Positions 37,543 to 46,947 are shown, numbered from the stretch's first letter. The stretch is 64,000 nt of DNA from Sulfitobacter pontiacus (GCF_040790665.1 NZ_CP160849.1:248001-312000), one strand, 5' to 3'. Made by a program: numbers and translations. The notes: a model not told the origin generated them from the sequence alone.

Positions 37543-37571
37543 TGGTGCGGTCGGAGAGACTCGAACTCTCA
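37543..37571. repeat. attR: right junction inside tRNA-Leu
   Basis: The 29-base copy identical to 22703-22731. It defines the right end of the island. Confidence 0.95.
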
Positions 37572-37628
37572 CGGGTGTTACCCCACAGCGACCTCAACGC
37601 TGCGCGTCTACCATTCCGCCACGACCGC
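37543..37628 (-). tRNA. tRNA-Leu (anticodon GAG)
   Basis: 86 bases with a genomically encoded CCA. The acceptor stem GCGGTCG/CGACCGC, anticodon stem CAGCG/CGCTG with loop TTGAGGT (anticodon GAG), a variable arm and the T-arm GAGAGTTCGAGTCTCTC fold well. Its 3' 29 bases form attR of the island, and integration leaves the gene intact. Confidence 0.96.
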
Positions 37629-37802
37629 ACGCCATGGTTGGTGAGGGTCGTTTAGACAAACTCTTTCACAAAGTGAAGAGCAAAATTGCGCCAGATTAAG
37701 TCCTTGTTCAGATTCGTGTGATTTATCATTCAATCGGGCGGGGTGGCTTGAAAAACAAGGCGAAGACGTAAACTTAAAGGAGGATATGAACCGAGGAACA
37801 TT

Positions 37803-38474
37803 ATGACCCAAGCGCCCATAGATCCCCCTGCCCTGCAGATCGACATCGTTTCTGACGTGATGTGCCCTTGGTGTATTGTCGGGTACCGCCAGCTAGAGCA
37901 GGCGTTAGCCGCCTTGAACATTGGCGCGTTCATCCGCTGGCACCCTTTCGAGCTTAACCCCCAAATGGGCCCCGAAGGTCAGAACCTGACCGAACATATT
38001 GCCGAAAAATATGGTGCATCGCCTGAGCAATCGGCGCAAAACCGCGCGCATCTTGTGCAGCTTGGCACAGAACTTGGAATCGACTTCAATTTCAACGCCG
38101 ATAGCCGCATCGTCAACAGCTTTGCTGCACACCAATTGCTGGATTGGGCTCAAGATCAGAACCTGCAGCACCCACTTAAGCTTGCGTTGTTTGAAGCACA
38201 TTTTACGAAGGGATTGGATGTTTCAGACCATAGTGTCCTCGTTGATGTCGCTGCAGATGTCGGATTGGATCGTAGTTCTGCGCAGGACGTTCTCGACAGC
38301 GGCAGCCATGTAGAACGTGTTCGCGAACGCCAGTCGGTTTGGACATCGCAGGGAATTTCTGGCGTGCCTTCAATGATCTTCGCGGGCAAATACCTTGTGA
38401 CCGGTGCGCAGGGTGTCGATAATTATGTGCAAATTATCCAAAAAGTAATTCAAGAGGTAAGCGCCGCGGAATGA
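37803..38474 (+). CDS. DsbA/FrnE-like thiol oxidoreductase
   Basis: A 223-residue DsbA-fold protein without a signal peptide. The active site is DVMCPWCIVGYRQLE (CPWC, about residues 20-23), and SGVPSMIFAGKYLVTGAQ holds the cis-proline loop. FrnE-type proteins act as cytoplasmic disulfide enzymes. A GAGG box precedes the ATG. It is the first host gene right of the island, followed by lipB. Confidence 0.88.
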   Translation: MTQAPIDPPALQIDIVSDVMCPWCIVGYRQLEQALAALNIGAFIRWHPFELNPQMGPEGQNLTEHIAEKYGASPEQSAQNRAHLVQLGTELGIDFNFNADSRIVNSFAAHQLLDWAQDQNLQHPLKLALFEAHFTKGLDVSDHSVLVDVAADVGLDRSSAQDVLDSGSHVERVRERQSVWTSQGISGVPSMIFAGKYLVTGAQGVDNYVQIIQKVIQEVSAAE

Positions 38475-38510
38475 CTGTCTCGTTTACCTCGGCTCAACGG
38501 TGCGCACAGA

Positions 38511-39167
38511 ATGGTTGAATGGATCACCTCCAAGGGCCTTGTCGATTACCGGGAAGCCGAAGCATGGATGGAGGAACGCGCGTCCCTTATCGCCGCGGGG
38601 AATGCCGATGAATGCGTCTGGCTTGTAGAGCATGCTCCGCTATATTCTGCCGGCACCTCAGCAAAATCGGAAGATTTGACTGACCCAAAGCGGTTTCCGG
38701 TATATGAAACGCGCCGCGGCGGACAGTACACATACCATGGGCCGGGGCAGCGGGTTGTTTATGTGATGCTGGACGTCGGTAAACGCGGCCGGGACGTCAG
38801 ACGTTTTGTTCAAGACCTTGAACATTGGGTGATCGCGACCCTTGCAAGCTTTACCATCAAAGGCGAGATCAAGGAGGGGCGCGTCGGCGTCTGGGTGGAA
38901 CGCCCCGAGAAACCGCTCGCGGCGCAAGGCGGTATTCGTGAAGATAAAATCGCGGCGATCGGTATCCGGCTTAGAAAATGGGTCAGCTTTCACGGAATCA
39001 GCATAAATGTTGATCCAAATCTTGAGCATTTTTCCGGGATCGTCCCCTGTGGGATCCAAGAACATGGCGTTACGTCTTTAGTAGACCTTGGCCTGCCAGT
39101 TACGATGGAAGACGTTGATATCGCCCTGAAAGCGCAGTTCGACACGGTTTTCCCTCCGCTGTCTTAG
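38511..39167 (+). CDS. lipB: Octanoyltransferase LipB
   Basis: A 218-residue lipoate-protein ligase B-type enzyme: [16 protein letters not shown], the catalytic lysine in [20 protein letters not shown], and the cysteine in GIVPCGI. It moves octanoyl groups from acyl carrier protein to lipoyl domains of 2-oxoacid dehydrogenases, the first step of lipoate synthesis. The gene is 36 bases after the FrnE-like gene. Confidence 0.95.
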   Translation: MVEWITSKGLVDYREAEAWMEERASLIAAGNADECVWLVEHAPLYSAGTSAKSEDLTDPKRFPVYETRRGGQYTYHGPGQRVVYVMLDVGKRGRDVRRFVQDLEHWVIATLASFTIKGEIKEGRVGVWVERPEKPLAAQGGIREDKIAAIGIRLRKWVSFHGISINVDPNLEHFSGIVPCGIQEHGVTSLVDLGLPVTMEDVDIALKAQFDTVFPPLS

Positions 39168-39486
39168 TACGCGCCCAAAGACGGATAATGTACCTCGCCG
39201 CTCAAACGTTTCACTGCGCTCGTGCTATTTCCGCCGCGGCTTTACGGTTTCTTCATCGCTAGAGGCGTATGTCATCCAGCATGATGAGCACTTCTGACAC
39301 CTCCTACCCCCGTCACTACAAGGCTGTGCGCCTCCGACACAGTTTGATAAATGATCTGTCTTTTTTCGTGCCCTGCGTCAAAGGCGGCCATTGCCCATAT
39401 TGGCAAGCCGCACTAGAACGAACCTTAATTCAATGCGCGCCCCCTGTCGGGGTGTGAGTTGACAACCCAATCTCAGGAGGCACCGC
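39168..39486. other. Region upstream of ctaD without a supported gene
   Basis: 319 bases. A 62-codon frame (39269-39457) has no ribosome site and no recognisable product. The region must carry the ctaD promoter; an AGGAGG box lies just before the ctaD ATG. Confidence 0.45.
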
Positions 39487-41160
39487 ATGGCAGACGCAGC
39501 CATTCACGGGCAAGACCATCACGACGAGCGCGGATTTTTCACGCGCTGGTTTATGTCCACAAACCACAAAGACATCGGGCTATTGTACCTGATTGTTTCG
39601 GCCCTCGTTGGCTTCATCTCTGTATGTTTCACCATATATATGCGTTTGGAGCTTATGCACCCAGGCGTGCAATATATGTGTATGGAAGGCGCGCGGTTTA
39701 TCGCTGATAGCGCAGCGACCTGTACGCCAAACGGCCACCTTTGGAACGTTCTGATCACCGCGCACGGCATCTTGATGATGTTCTTCGTGGTTATTCCCGC
39801 TTTGTTCGGTGGTTTCGGTAACTATTTGATGCCATTGCAAATTGGCGCGCCTGACATGGCGTTCCCGCGGATGAACAACCTCTCTTTCTGGCTATATGTC
39901 GGCGGCACAACGCTTGCAGTCTGCTCCGTGCTGACACCCGGCGGCAGCGGCCAGCTTGGCTCAGGTGTGGGCTGGGTTCTCTATCCGCCGCTCTCTGTTC
40001 GTGAAGGCGGCATGTCGATGGATTTCGCAATTTTCGCTGTGCACGTATCCGGCGCGTCGTCGATCCTGGGTGCGATCAACATGATCACAACATTCCTCAA
40101 CATGCGCGCCCCTGGCATGACGTTGTTCAAAGTGCCGCTGTTCAGCTGGTCCATCTTTGTTACAAGCTGGTTGATCCTTCTGTCCCTGCCCGTTTTGGCC
40201 GGTGCCATCACCATGCTTTTGATGGATCGCAACTTCGGATTCGCATTCTTTGACCCAGCAGGCGGTGGTGATCCGGTTTTGTATCAGCACATTCTGTGGT
40301 TTTTTGGTCACCCCGAAGTGTATATTATTATTCTTCCAGGCTTCGGCATCATCAGCCACGTCATCGCGACCTTCAGCCGCAAACCTATCTTCGGGTATCT
40401 TCCGATGGTTTGGGCGATCATCGCGATTGGCGCATTGGGCTTCGTCGTTTGGGCGCACCACATGTACACCGTTGGTATGTCTCTGAACCAACAAGCTTAC
40501 TTCATGTTGGCTACTATGGTTATCGCGGTGCCGACGGGCGTTAAGGTATTCAGCTGGATTGCGACCATGTGGGGTGGTTCGGTTGAATTCAAAACACCTA
40601 TGCTGTGGGCCTTCGGCTTCCTGTTTCTTTTCACCGTTGGCGGTGTGACAGGTATCGTTCTCTCGCAGGCAGCTGTGGACCGCTACTACCACGACACATA
40701 CTATGTGGTTGCGCACTTCCACTATGTGATGAGCCTTGGTGCCGTCTTCGCGATCTTCGCCGGTATTTATTTCTACCTGCCGAAGTTCACGGGCCGCATG
40801 TATCCTGAATGGGCTGGCAAGCTGCACTTCTGGGCGATGTTCATTGGCGCGAACCTGACGTTCTTCCCACAGCACTTCCTGGGCCGTCAGGGCATGCCAC
40901 GTCGCTATATCGATTATCCTGATGCTTTTGCATATTGGAACCTGTGGTCGTCGATCGGCGCGTTCCTCAGCTTTGCGTCCTTTATCTTCTTCTTCGGTGT
41001 TATGTTCTACACGTTGACACGTGGGGCCCGTAGCCCAGCTGCGAACCCTTGGAACGAATATGCGGACACTCTGGAATGGACGCTGGCAAGCCCCCCACCA
41101 GAGCATACGTTCGAAATTCTTCCCAAGCAGGAAGAATGGGACAAACAGCCTAGCCACTAA
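39487..41160 (+). CDS. ctaD: Cytochrome c oxidase subunit I (aa3-type)
   Basis: A 557-residue heme-copper oxidase core subunit with about 12 spans. Visible ligands: HGILMMFF (heme a His), [10 protein letters not shown] (CuB His with the cross-linked Tyr), AHHMYTVG (two CuB His) and [12 protein letters not shown] (heme a3 and heme a His). It reduces oxygen and pumps protons in the inner membrane. No other oxidase subunit lies in the window, common in Rhodobacterales where ctaD stands apart from ctaC/ctaE. Confidence 0.97.
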   Translation: MADAAIHGQDHHDERGFFTRWFMSTNHKDIGLLYLIVSALVGFISVCFTIYMRLELMHPGVQYMCMEGARFIADSAATCTPNGHLWNVLITAHGILMMFFVVIPALFGGFGNYLMPLQIGAPDMAFPRMNNLSFWLYVGGTTLAVCSVLTPGGSGQLGSGVGWVLYPPLSVREGGMSMDFAIFAVHVSGASSILGAINMITTFLNMRAPGMTLFKVPLFSWSIFVTSWLILLSLPVLAGAITMLLMDRNFGFAFFDPAGGGDPVLYQHILWFFGHPEVYIIILPGFGIISHVIATFSRKPIFGYLPMVWAIIAIGALGFVVWAHHMYTVGMSLNQQAYFMLATMVIAVPTGVKVFSWIATMWGGSVEFKTPMLWAFGFLFLFTVGGVTGIVLSQAAVDRYYHDTYYVVAHFHYVMSLGAVFAIFAGIYFYLPKFTGRMYPEWAGKLHFWAMFIGANLTFFPQHFLGRQGMPRRYIDYPDAFAYWNLWSSIGAFLSFASFIFFFGVMFYTLTRGARSPAANPWNEYADTLEWTLASPPPEHTFEILPKQEEWDKQPSH

Positions 41161-41182
41161 GCTAGCACAACATTGAAATGAG

Positions 41183-41211
41183 AGGCTCCAACGGCGGTTG
41201 GGGCCTTTTTT
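41183..41211 (+). terminator. Terminator of ctaD
   Basis: A stem AGGCTCCAAC/GTTGGGGCCT (one wobble pair) followed by six T, 22 bases beyond the ctaD stop. Confidence 0.85.
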
Positions 41212-41397
41212 CGTTCTACACCGACACTCGGTACAGTTTCATAAAGACGAATGTTTATCGGCGGTTAGCCGAAATTTTACCACGTCCCCCAGTAAAATAA
41301 GGGCTTCCCAAAATTGTCTGAAATTAATTTCGAAAAATGTTATTTTTCCTCTTGCGGCTCACCGCTGCTATGGGTATTCCACGCCCTACCAGAGGAT

Positions 41398-41472
41398 GCG
41401 GGCGTAGCTCAGGGGTAGAGCATAACCTTGCCAAGGTTAGGGTCGGGCGTTCGAATCGCCTCGCCCGCTCCA
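41398..41472 (+). tRNA. tRNA-Gly (anticodon GCC)
   Basis: 75 bases with encoded CCA. Acceptor GCGGGCG/CGCCCGC, D-arm AGCTC-AGGGGTA-GAGC, anticodon loop TTGCCAA (GCC at 41430-41432) and T-arm with GTTCGAATC. Confidence 0.97.
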
Positions 41473-41502
41473 ACTGGTTCTCTGCTTACCCAGCAGGACA
41501 GC

Positions 41503-41526
41503 AAGGCCACCTTCGGGTGGCCTTTT
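41503..41526 (+). terminator. Terminator of tRNA-Gly
   Basis: AAGGCCACC/GGTGGCCTT with a TTCG tetraloop and a following TT run, 30 bases after the tRNA. Confidence 0.85.
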
Positions 41527-41529
41527 GCT

Positions 41530-42030
41530 GTTCTGGGCCCCAAAACAATGAAGCTGTTCACAGGCCCACAAAGGGCCAGCACACTTACCAGTTCGGACAA
41601 CGGTCCGTTCATTGGTGCCCAGTCTAGAACTCTGATCAGGGTTGAAGCAGGCACGGCTACGGCGCAAAATATACTGTCGCCACAATGATACGCCCAAGCA
41701 GCAAGTGACAAAGCTTTCACCGCTGAATGCCCTCACTCTGTGGCCGACAAGGGTTCCCTAGGCCTCTCTCTGAGGGCAGTAGCACAACGGGGCCCGATAC
41801 CCCCCCCTGCGAGAGCACGTGAGGCGTTTCAGGCCAGTACCAACGAAGCTGGGGCACGTGGATATTCGCGAGGCTCTACGCGCTCTGCCTGTCCTTGCGG
41901 ATCATCGCTGATGAGTTGGATTAAACGCCCCAGCCGCGTGCGTCAGAGCCAAACATAGAGCATGTTTCAATATGGCAACGAACGAGTTTCTGCCGACGCC
42001 TAACGTCAGTCAAATACCGTTGTGATCAAA
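41530..42030. other. 500-base region without a supported gene
   Basis: Short frames on both strands lack ribosome sites and conserved features; one plus-strand frame (41740-41958) has an odd Arg/Ser/Pro-rich product. Nothing is recognised. Confidence 0.4.
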
Positions 42031-42031
42031 A

Positions 42032-42058
42032 GAAAAAGCGGGCGCTGAAAGCACCCGC
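42032..42058 (-). terminator. Terminator of the lipoprotein gene
   Basis: On the minus strand GCGGGTGCT-TTC-AGCGCCCGC followed by TTTTTCTTTT, 86 bases beyond the gene. Confidence 0.85.
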
Positions 42059-42143
42059 CTGCGTCGGCTTATACCTGTTCGAATGATGGCACTATGAACA
42101 CGCCCGCCATACAGCAAACGCCGGTGACGCCATTATTGTCTGC

Positions 42144-42869
42144 TTAAAGAAGAGATATCGTCGATCGTGCTGATAGGGTTTCACGTTCCATCTGTTCGAT
42201 GGCGCGAATGTGCCACTCCAAACCGGTTTGACCTTGATCGGCTGCTTCGGCCAAGTTGTTCTGCGCCAGCTTCGCCTGGTCGGCCGACAGAACCAACGCC
42301 TCGGCGACCTCTGCGCGGCTGGTGCGTATATCGGCAAGCTGCGCGTCATAAGCATGCTCCGAAATCGCCCCTGAGGCCTTGAGCTGATTCAACGTCGCCA
42401 CATCTTCTTGCTGCTGTGCGAGCATCTGGGGAAGATGTGTCGTGATACCATCCAGTTGGTCATTGGACTTGCGGATACTGCGCACGAGGTCATTGGCAGA
42501 AACCAGCTCCATCCGTTGGGCGACTTCTCGTTTTCCGGCGAGATTCCCGCTCACCGCACCAACAACGCCACCGGCCGCAGCGGCTCGCAGGCAGCCCGAG
42601 GCATCGGATGCGGCAAGCACCGAGATACCGCAGCCCACCGCGGCACCAACCGCGGCATGCTTGATTGTGGAGTTGCGGACAATATCGCGCATCAACGCGT
42701 CAAGCGCGGCGGTTTGCTCCACCATACCGGCGTCGTTCTCACGGTTTTCTTTGAAGCTTAGCGTGCCGGACGAAGGGCCGAATTGCGCAGCGCGATCGGC
42801 AGTGGGCGCAGCACATCCTGAAACAAGAACAGCAGCGGCGAGGGAAATCGTTAGAACAGTGGTTTTCAT
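42144..42869 (-). CDS. Lipoprotein with a glycine-rich hydrophobic segment
   Basis: A 241-residue protein with a signal peptide and lipobox VSGC, so lipid-anchored at about residue 19. A glycine/alanine-rich segment (HAAVGAAVGCGISVLAASDASGCLRAAAAGGVVGAVSGNLAG) resembles the glycine-zipper stretches of outer-membrane lipoproteins; a coiled-coil-like helical region follows. Function unknown. Confidence 0.75.
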   Translation of the reverse strand: MKTTVLTISLAAAVLVSGCAAPTADRAAQFGPSSGTLSFKENRENDAGMVEQTAALDALMRDIVRNSTIKHAAVGAAVGCGISVLAASDASGCLRAAAAGGVVGAVSGNLAGKREVAQRMELVSANDLVRSIRKSNDQLDGITTHLPQMLAQQQEDVATLNQLKASGAISEHAYDAQLADIRTSRAEVAEALVLSADQAKLAQNNLAEAADQGQTGLEWHIRAIEQMERETLSARSTISLL

Positions 42870-43121
42870 TACATGGATCCGTTGAGCTAGGCGTATTCGC
42901 GACGAATAGATGAAAATTATGCCGATTTTACGGCATGTTCGCCATGAAGTTTTCCGACGTTAACGTTTATCTATTCACCTTCGTGCCACAAATGCCCATA
43001 GTTCCCGCACAGGGTGAATTTTTTAAAAAGTCATATTGTTGCCGGTTTTGTTCACTATCGTTTAGGGAGTTCGACATAGGTTGCCTCGGAGCCCCGAAGC
43101 AAATCTTGGAAGGAGACCACA

Positions 43122-44066
43122 TTGAAAATTCTAGCAGTCGACGATGATCCATTCATTCTAGAACTCCTTCCCGCAATGTTTGAACAGGCAGACCTGAACG
43201 ATCTGCACACGGCCCCTTCGGGTCCGGCTGCTCTCGACATGATCAAAGCTCAGAAGGTGCCATTCGATTGCTTGCTGCTGGACGTCGATATGCCGGAAAT
43301 GGACGGGATCGAGCTTTGCCGAAGAATTCGCACTGTCCCCGGGTATGAGGACAAACCGGTTTTGATGCTGACGGCGAAGACAGATTCGATCTCTATCGAG
43401 AAAGCGTTTGCCGCCGGTGCGAATGACTACATCGCCAAGCCATTTAACCTGAAGGACATCTACAACCGCATTCGCGTGGCCGAACGTCTTTTGGTGTCAT
43501 CCAAGACCATCAAACGCATCGACGCGAGCGACCTGTCCAAAGAAGGCACACAGGTAGCTGAAGATATCACACTGGCCGACAAGGTCTTTTTGGCGAATGT
43601 CGGCAGGCTGATCCTGTCATTCTCCCTTGGAAACTACATCACGCAGCTCGATCGGAGCGAACTGGACAACTATCAGGTTTTCGGCGTGTCGATTGATGAT
43701 GCGGAACGTATTTTCGAAGAAACGTCACAACAGAGTTTTCTTCATCTCCTTACCAGCGTGGCAGAAACCCTGACCGATCTTATCACCTGCCCCCATCTGC
43801 TGATGTCCTACGAAGGCAACGGTGCCTTCCTGTGTATTACGCGCGACCCGAACCTGCCCGAATGGGACCGGATGGAGGCTGGCCTACAGGCCAAGCTGGA
43901 CGCGCTGAACTTGCTAAGCGATGATCTGAAGCAAGAGAGCATCAGCCTATCAGTCGGCACGCCCATTGCGCCGAATGCGAACCGGACCCAACGGGTGAAA
44001 AAGACCTTCGAACGGGCGCTATCGCGGGCTGAAATGCGCTATGCGAGCAAATGCGCCGCCGCCTGA
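43122..44066 (+). CDS. Response regulator with degenerate GGDEF-like output domain
   Basis: A 314-residue protein. Residues 1-120 form a receiver domain: VDDD acidic pocket, phospho-acceptor in LLLDVDMPEMDG, TAKTD threonine site, and the KPFNL lysine. The C-terminal half ends in an arrangement like a GGDEF domain (LLMSYEGNGAFLCI in place of GGDEF, ISLSVGTPI, then FERALSRAEMRYASK), with the catalytic residues missing, so it is unlikely to make c-di-GMP. The TTG start has a GGAAGGAGA box. No kinase gene is adjacent. Confidence 0.82.
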   Translation: MKILAVDDDPFILELLPAMFEQADLNDLHTAPSGPAALDMIKAQKVPFDCLLLDVDMPEMDGIELCRRIRTVPGYEDKPVLMLTAKTDSISIEKAFAAGANDYIAKPFNLKDIYNRIRVAERLLVSSKTIKRIDASDLSKEGTQVAEDITLADKVFLANVGRLILSFSLGNYITQLDRSELDNYQVFGVSIDDAERIFEETSQQSFLHLLTSVAETLTDLITCPHLLMSYEGNGAFLCITRDPNLPEWDRMEAGLQAKLDALNLLSDDLKQESISLSVGTPIAPNANRTQRVKKTFERALSRAEMRYASKCAAA

Positions 44067-44068
44067 TC

Positions 44069-44404
44069 CTAGTTGATCGGGAATTGCACCAGACACTGCG
44101 CCGCATGTTTGCGGTAATCCTCTAGCGTCTGATCAATCGAGCGGCGGTCGCGCATTTTGCCCATGGCGGATTTCTTTTGCGCCCGCGTGCCGCTCACGTG
44201 GCGTTCTAGGATCAGGACCGTTACGCCCAGCATGATGGTCTTTTCATCCTCACCGATCATGTCCGCACGCGCCAAGGTCACCGCCGTATAGGCGATCATA
44301 TTGGCGCAGCGCAGCGCCGCGGCCTCTTCCCCTTCATAGGTAAGCGCATGCGCTGGCCCCCAAAGAACAGATCCGCAAAGAAGCGCAGAAAGCAGGAGCC
44401 TCAA
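44069..44404 (-). CDS. Small exported hypothetical protein
   Basis: A 111-residue protein with a signal peptide (cleavage near AHA-LTYE) and two cysteines (LRCANM, AQCLVQ) that could form a disulfide. Function unknown. Its ATG overlaps the stop of the RAM-domain gene by four bases, suggesting coupled translation. Confidence 0.7.
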   Translation of the reverse strand: MRLLLSALLCGSVLWGPAHALTYEGEEAAALRCANMIAYTAVTLARADMIGEDEKTIMLGVTVLILERHVSGTRAQKKSAMGKMRDRRSIDQTLEDYRKHAAQCLVQFPIN

Positions 44405-44640
44405 AACGCTTTGAACGTCATCGTTGTCAGCGAACGTTCAATCCCTTCGATGTCCAGAAGGTTATCGTTGATGTAAACGCCAATATCTTTTCCCGAAGGA
44501 ATATAAAGCTTCATCAAAAGATCGTAATCACCAGAGGTTGAATACAGCTCGGAGTGTATTTCCCGCAGCGCGACCTCTTCGGCAACGCGATACGTACTGC
44601 CGGGCCGGCACCGGATCTGGATAAAAACGCAGGTAGACAT
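44401..44640 (-). CDS. Stand-alone Lrp/AsnC ligand-binding (RAM) domain protein
   Basis: A 79-residue protein matching only the effector domain of Lrp/AsnC regulators ([51 protein letters not shown]). It lacks the DNA-binding helix-turn-helix. Such single-domain RAM proteins may bind amino acids and modulate partners. It overlaps the small exported-protein gene. Confidence 0.85.
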   Translation of the reverse strand: MSTCVFIQIRCRPGSTYRVAEEVALREIHSELYSTSGDYDLLMKLYIPSGKDIGVYINDNLLDIEGIERSLTTMTFKAF

Positions 44641-44790
44641 GGACAGGCCTTAGGCTGGTTACAACACGTCCAAGCTGACATAAGGGGGCAACAGCCGCAA
44701 TCGCTGATTGGGACCGATCGGCATCGAAACGCTTTGTCTTGGCGCGACGGCCTGCCCTGCTATAAGAGCCCGAAAGACGGAGATATTCAC

Positions 44791-45378
44791 ATGCGCCAGA
44801 CCACCATCAATCGCTCGACCGCAGAGACCGAGATCAGCGTCGAAATCAACCTCGACGGGACAGGTTCCTACGCCAACCACACGGGCATCGGGTTCTTCGA
44901 TCACATGCTGGATCAATTGGCGCGTCATTCGCTGATCGATATGAAAATCACCGCAAACGGCGATCTTCACATTGATGACCACCACACCGTCGAGGACGTA
45001 GGCATCACGCTGGGCCAAGCGCTAAGCACGGCATTGGGCGACAAACGCGGCATTCGCCGCTACGGCGCGTGCCTGCTACCAATGGACGATGCCTTGGTGC
45101 GTACCGCGCTTGATCTGTCGGCGCGGCCCTTCTTGATCTGGAATGTGGACCTGCCGACTGCAAAAATCGGGAATTTCGACAGCGAATTGGTACGGGAGTT
45201 TTTCCAGGCGCTCAGCACGCATGGCGGGATCACCTTGCACATTGATATGCTGCATGGCCTGAACAGCCACCACATCGCCGAGGCCGTCTTTAAGTCTGTC
45301 GCCCGCGCCCTGCGCGAAGCGGTAGAAACCGACCCTCGGAAATCTTCTGATATCCCCTCGACCAAGGGTGCGCTGTAA
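44791..45378 (+). CDS. hisB: Imidazoleglycerol-phosphate dehydratase
   Basis: A 195-residue single-function HisB. It shows the metal-ligand motifs [22 protein letters not shown], and [16 protein letters not shown] that bind two manganese ions. It makes imidazole acetol phosphate in histidine synthesis. The ATG at 44791 matches the family start ([15 protein letters not shown]); the 79-codon extension upstream is rejected. hisH follows after two bases. Confidence 0.96.
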   Translation: MRQTTINRSTAETEISVEINLDGTGSYANHTGIGFFDHMLDQLARHSLIDMKITANGDLHIDDHHTVEDVGITLGQALSTALGDKRGIRRYGACLLPMDDALVRTALDLSARPFLIWNVDLPTAKIGNFDSELVREFFQALSTHGGITLHIDMLHGLNSHHIAEAVFKSVARALREAVETDPRKSSDIPSTKGAL

Positions 45379-45380
45379 CG

Positions 45381-46019
45381 ATGTTAACTGCGATTATCGA
45401 TTACGAATCGGGCAACCTTCATTCGGCGCATAAGGCGTTCGAACGGATGGCGCGTGAGTGTAATGCTGGCGATGTAGTGGTCACCGCTGACGCCGATGTC
45501 GTGGCGCGCGCCGACCGCCTTGTGCTGCCCGGCGACGGCGCATTCCCCTCCTGCATGGCCGCGCTGAAAGGCCAAAGCGGCATCTATGCCGCCATGGTTG
45601 AATCCGCCGTCGACAAGGGCCGCCCCTTTCTTGGGATCTGTGTGGGCATGCAGTTGATGGCATCCATGGGGCGCGAGTATGAAGACACAGCAGGCCTAGG
45701 CTGGATCAGTGGCGAAGTGACCAAGATCACGCCACGCGACCCATCCCTAAAAGTACCGCATATGGGATGGAACGACCTTGTCATAGACCAGCCTCACCCC
45801 GTTTTCGACGGAATCGAAACCGGGGATCACACGTATTTTGTCCATAGTTACCATATGGATGTACAGGACGAGGCCGAGCGGTTGGCCCATGTCGATTATG
45901 CTGGTGACGTCACTGCTGTTATCGGCCGTGACACCATGATCGGCATGCAATTCCACCCGGAAAAAAGCCAGACAACCGGCCTTCGTATGATTGCGAACTT
46001 TCTGAACTGGCGCCCCTGA
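45381..46019 (+). CDS. hisH: Imidazole glycerol phosphate synthase subunit HisH
   Basis: A 212-residue glutamine amidotransferase. The nucleophile is in FLGICVGMQLMA and the His/Glu pair in GMQFHPEKSQ. It supplies ammonia to HisF. It starts two bases after hisB; the HisF partner lies about 1.9 kb further on, beyond two opposed DUF2147 genes and hisA. Confidence 0.96.
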   Translation: MLTAIIDYESGNLHSAHKAFERMARECNAGDVVVTADADVVARADRLVLPGDGAFPSCMAALKGQSGIYAAMVESAVDKGRPFLGICVGMQLMASMGREYEDTAGLGWISGEVTKITPRDPSLKVPHMGWNDLVIDQPHPVFDGIETGDHTYFVHSYHMDVQDEAERLAHVDYAGDVTAVIGRDTMIGMQFHPEKSQTTGLRMIANFLNWRP

Positions 46020-46034
46020 ACCGGGCACTGCCTT

Positions 46035-46427
46035 CTATCGAAGGCGGGTCCAGATCATTTCGTCGCAAGCATTTCCTGTGCAGGTCTGTAACCGCATCGC
46101 ATTGCCGTCGACCAACATCTTCGCCTTATGTTTTTTTGAGGCAGAAGGCTCCAGCAACGTGCCGACATAGCTTCCGTCTGGTTGCGGCTTCATATCCCAG
46201 AAGACCCGTTTGCCAACCGCTGTAGAGCGTTTGTCATATCCACGCCGATCCTTGGCACGCTCGACGGTGCCGCATAACGCAGGGCCGCAGGGCTTCGCCC
46301 GCACGTGAACAACCAAGCCGTTAACATCCGGCGCAGTTTTCCAGACACCTTCAACTACATCAGCAAATACAGTCGTCGAAGAAGCTGCAAAAATAGCAGC
46401 ATAGAAAATATATTTTGTTAAAAACAT
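46035..46427 (-). CDS. DUF2147 family exported protein (copy 1)
   Basis: A 130-residue protein with a signal peptide (AIFAASSTTVFA) and a DUF2147-like domain: GVWKTAPDVNGLVVHV, PCGPALCGTV, KRVFWDMKPQPDGSYVGTLLEPSASKKHKAKM, and CTGNACDEMIWTRL at the C-terminus. The start opens the signal peptide. It is a paralog of the next gene and opposes the his genes. Function unknown. Confidence 0.82.
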   Translation of the reverse strand: MFLTKYIFYAAIFAASSTTVFADVVEGVWKTAPDVNGLVVHVRAKPCGPALCGTVERAKDRRGYDKRSTAVGKRVFWDMKPQPDGSYVGTLLEPSASKKHKAKMLVDGNAMRLQTCTGNACDEMIWTRLR

Positions 46428-46557
46428 CGTATCACTCCCCCAAGCGACACATGCCTTACAGCTTTTTAGCAACGCACCAAAAAACCAAGGCGCGGGCATA
46501 TTCTACACCCGCGTCCCGATTCGCGCAAATCCCACTCATTTGGGATGGAAATGAAGG

Positions 46558-46947
46558 TTACTGGACCCGCTGCCAGTCCTGCTTTGAACACAGCAACCCG
46601 CCCGCGACACAGCCCGACAGTTTCAGGCTGTTACCGGCGACGCTCATCTTGCCGATGTAGATTTTGTTGTTTGAAGGTCGCCAAACCTTACCTGCATATT
46701 TGCCGCTCCCGTCAGGTTTCATGTCGATGACCAACTGCTTGCCGATATTTTCGGACTTATATTCGCCCGACGCGTTGAACGTCCGCTGAATCGTACCGCA
46801 GATCGCCCCGCCACAGGGGGTCATTTTGACATGCGCATAAGCCCCGTCATCCGGTTGCGTTTTCCAAACGCCAACCGCCGGGTCGGCAGCCATGGCTGTT
46901 CCTGCAAAACCAATGCCAACGATGGCCGCAATAATCGTTCTTTTCAT
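46558..46947 (-). CDS. DUF2147 family exported protein (copy 2)
   Basis: A 129-residue paralog of the gene 130 bases downstream: signal peptide (FAGTAMAA), GVWKTQPDDGAYAHV, CGGAICGTIQRTF, MKPDGSGKYAGKVWRPSNNKIYIGKM, and a CVAGGLLCSKQDWQRV tail. A GGAGG box precedes the ATG, which rules out the longer frame. The two copies probably arose by tandem duplication. Confidence 0.84.
   Translation of the reverse strand: MKRTIIAAIVGIGFAGTAMAADPAVGVWKTQPDDGAYAHVKMTPCGGAICGTIQRTFNASGEYKSENIGKQLVIDMKPDGSGKYAGKVWRPSNNKIYIGKMSVAGNSLKLSGCVAGGLLCSKQDWQRVQ

Larger units (their letters stand above)
22703..37571. mobile_element. tRNA-Leu-integrated element, PICI-like phage satellite candidate
   Basis: The interval between the two 29-bp repeats is 14,840 bp (one att copy counted). 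It carries a tyrosine integrase next to the tRNA, arm-type repeats at both ends, a terminase-small-subunit-like gene, a primase-helicase-like replication gene with iterons just beyond it, a serine recombinase and a SIR2-STAND defense gene. No structural phage, large terminase, relaxase or type IV secretion genes are seen. Its left third is visibly more AT-rich than the host arms. Calling it a phage satellite is inference from gene content; an integrative plasmid is the main alternative. Confidence 0.85.

Noticed and set aside
39269-39457. A 62-codon frame upstream of ctaD
   Set aside because: No ribosome site, unusual composition, and it occupies the ctaD promoter region.
41740-41958. A 72-codon frame after tRNA-Gly
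   Set aside because: The Arg/Ser/Pro-rich product and missing ribosome site suggest a chance frame.
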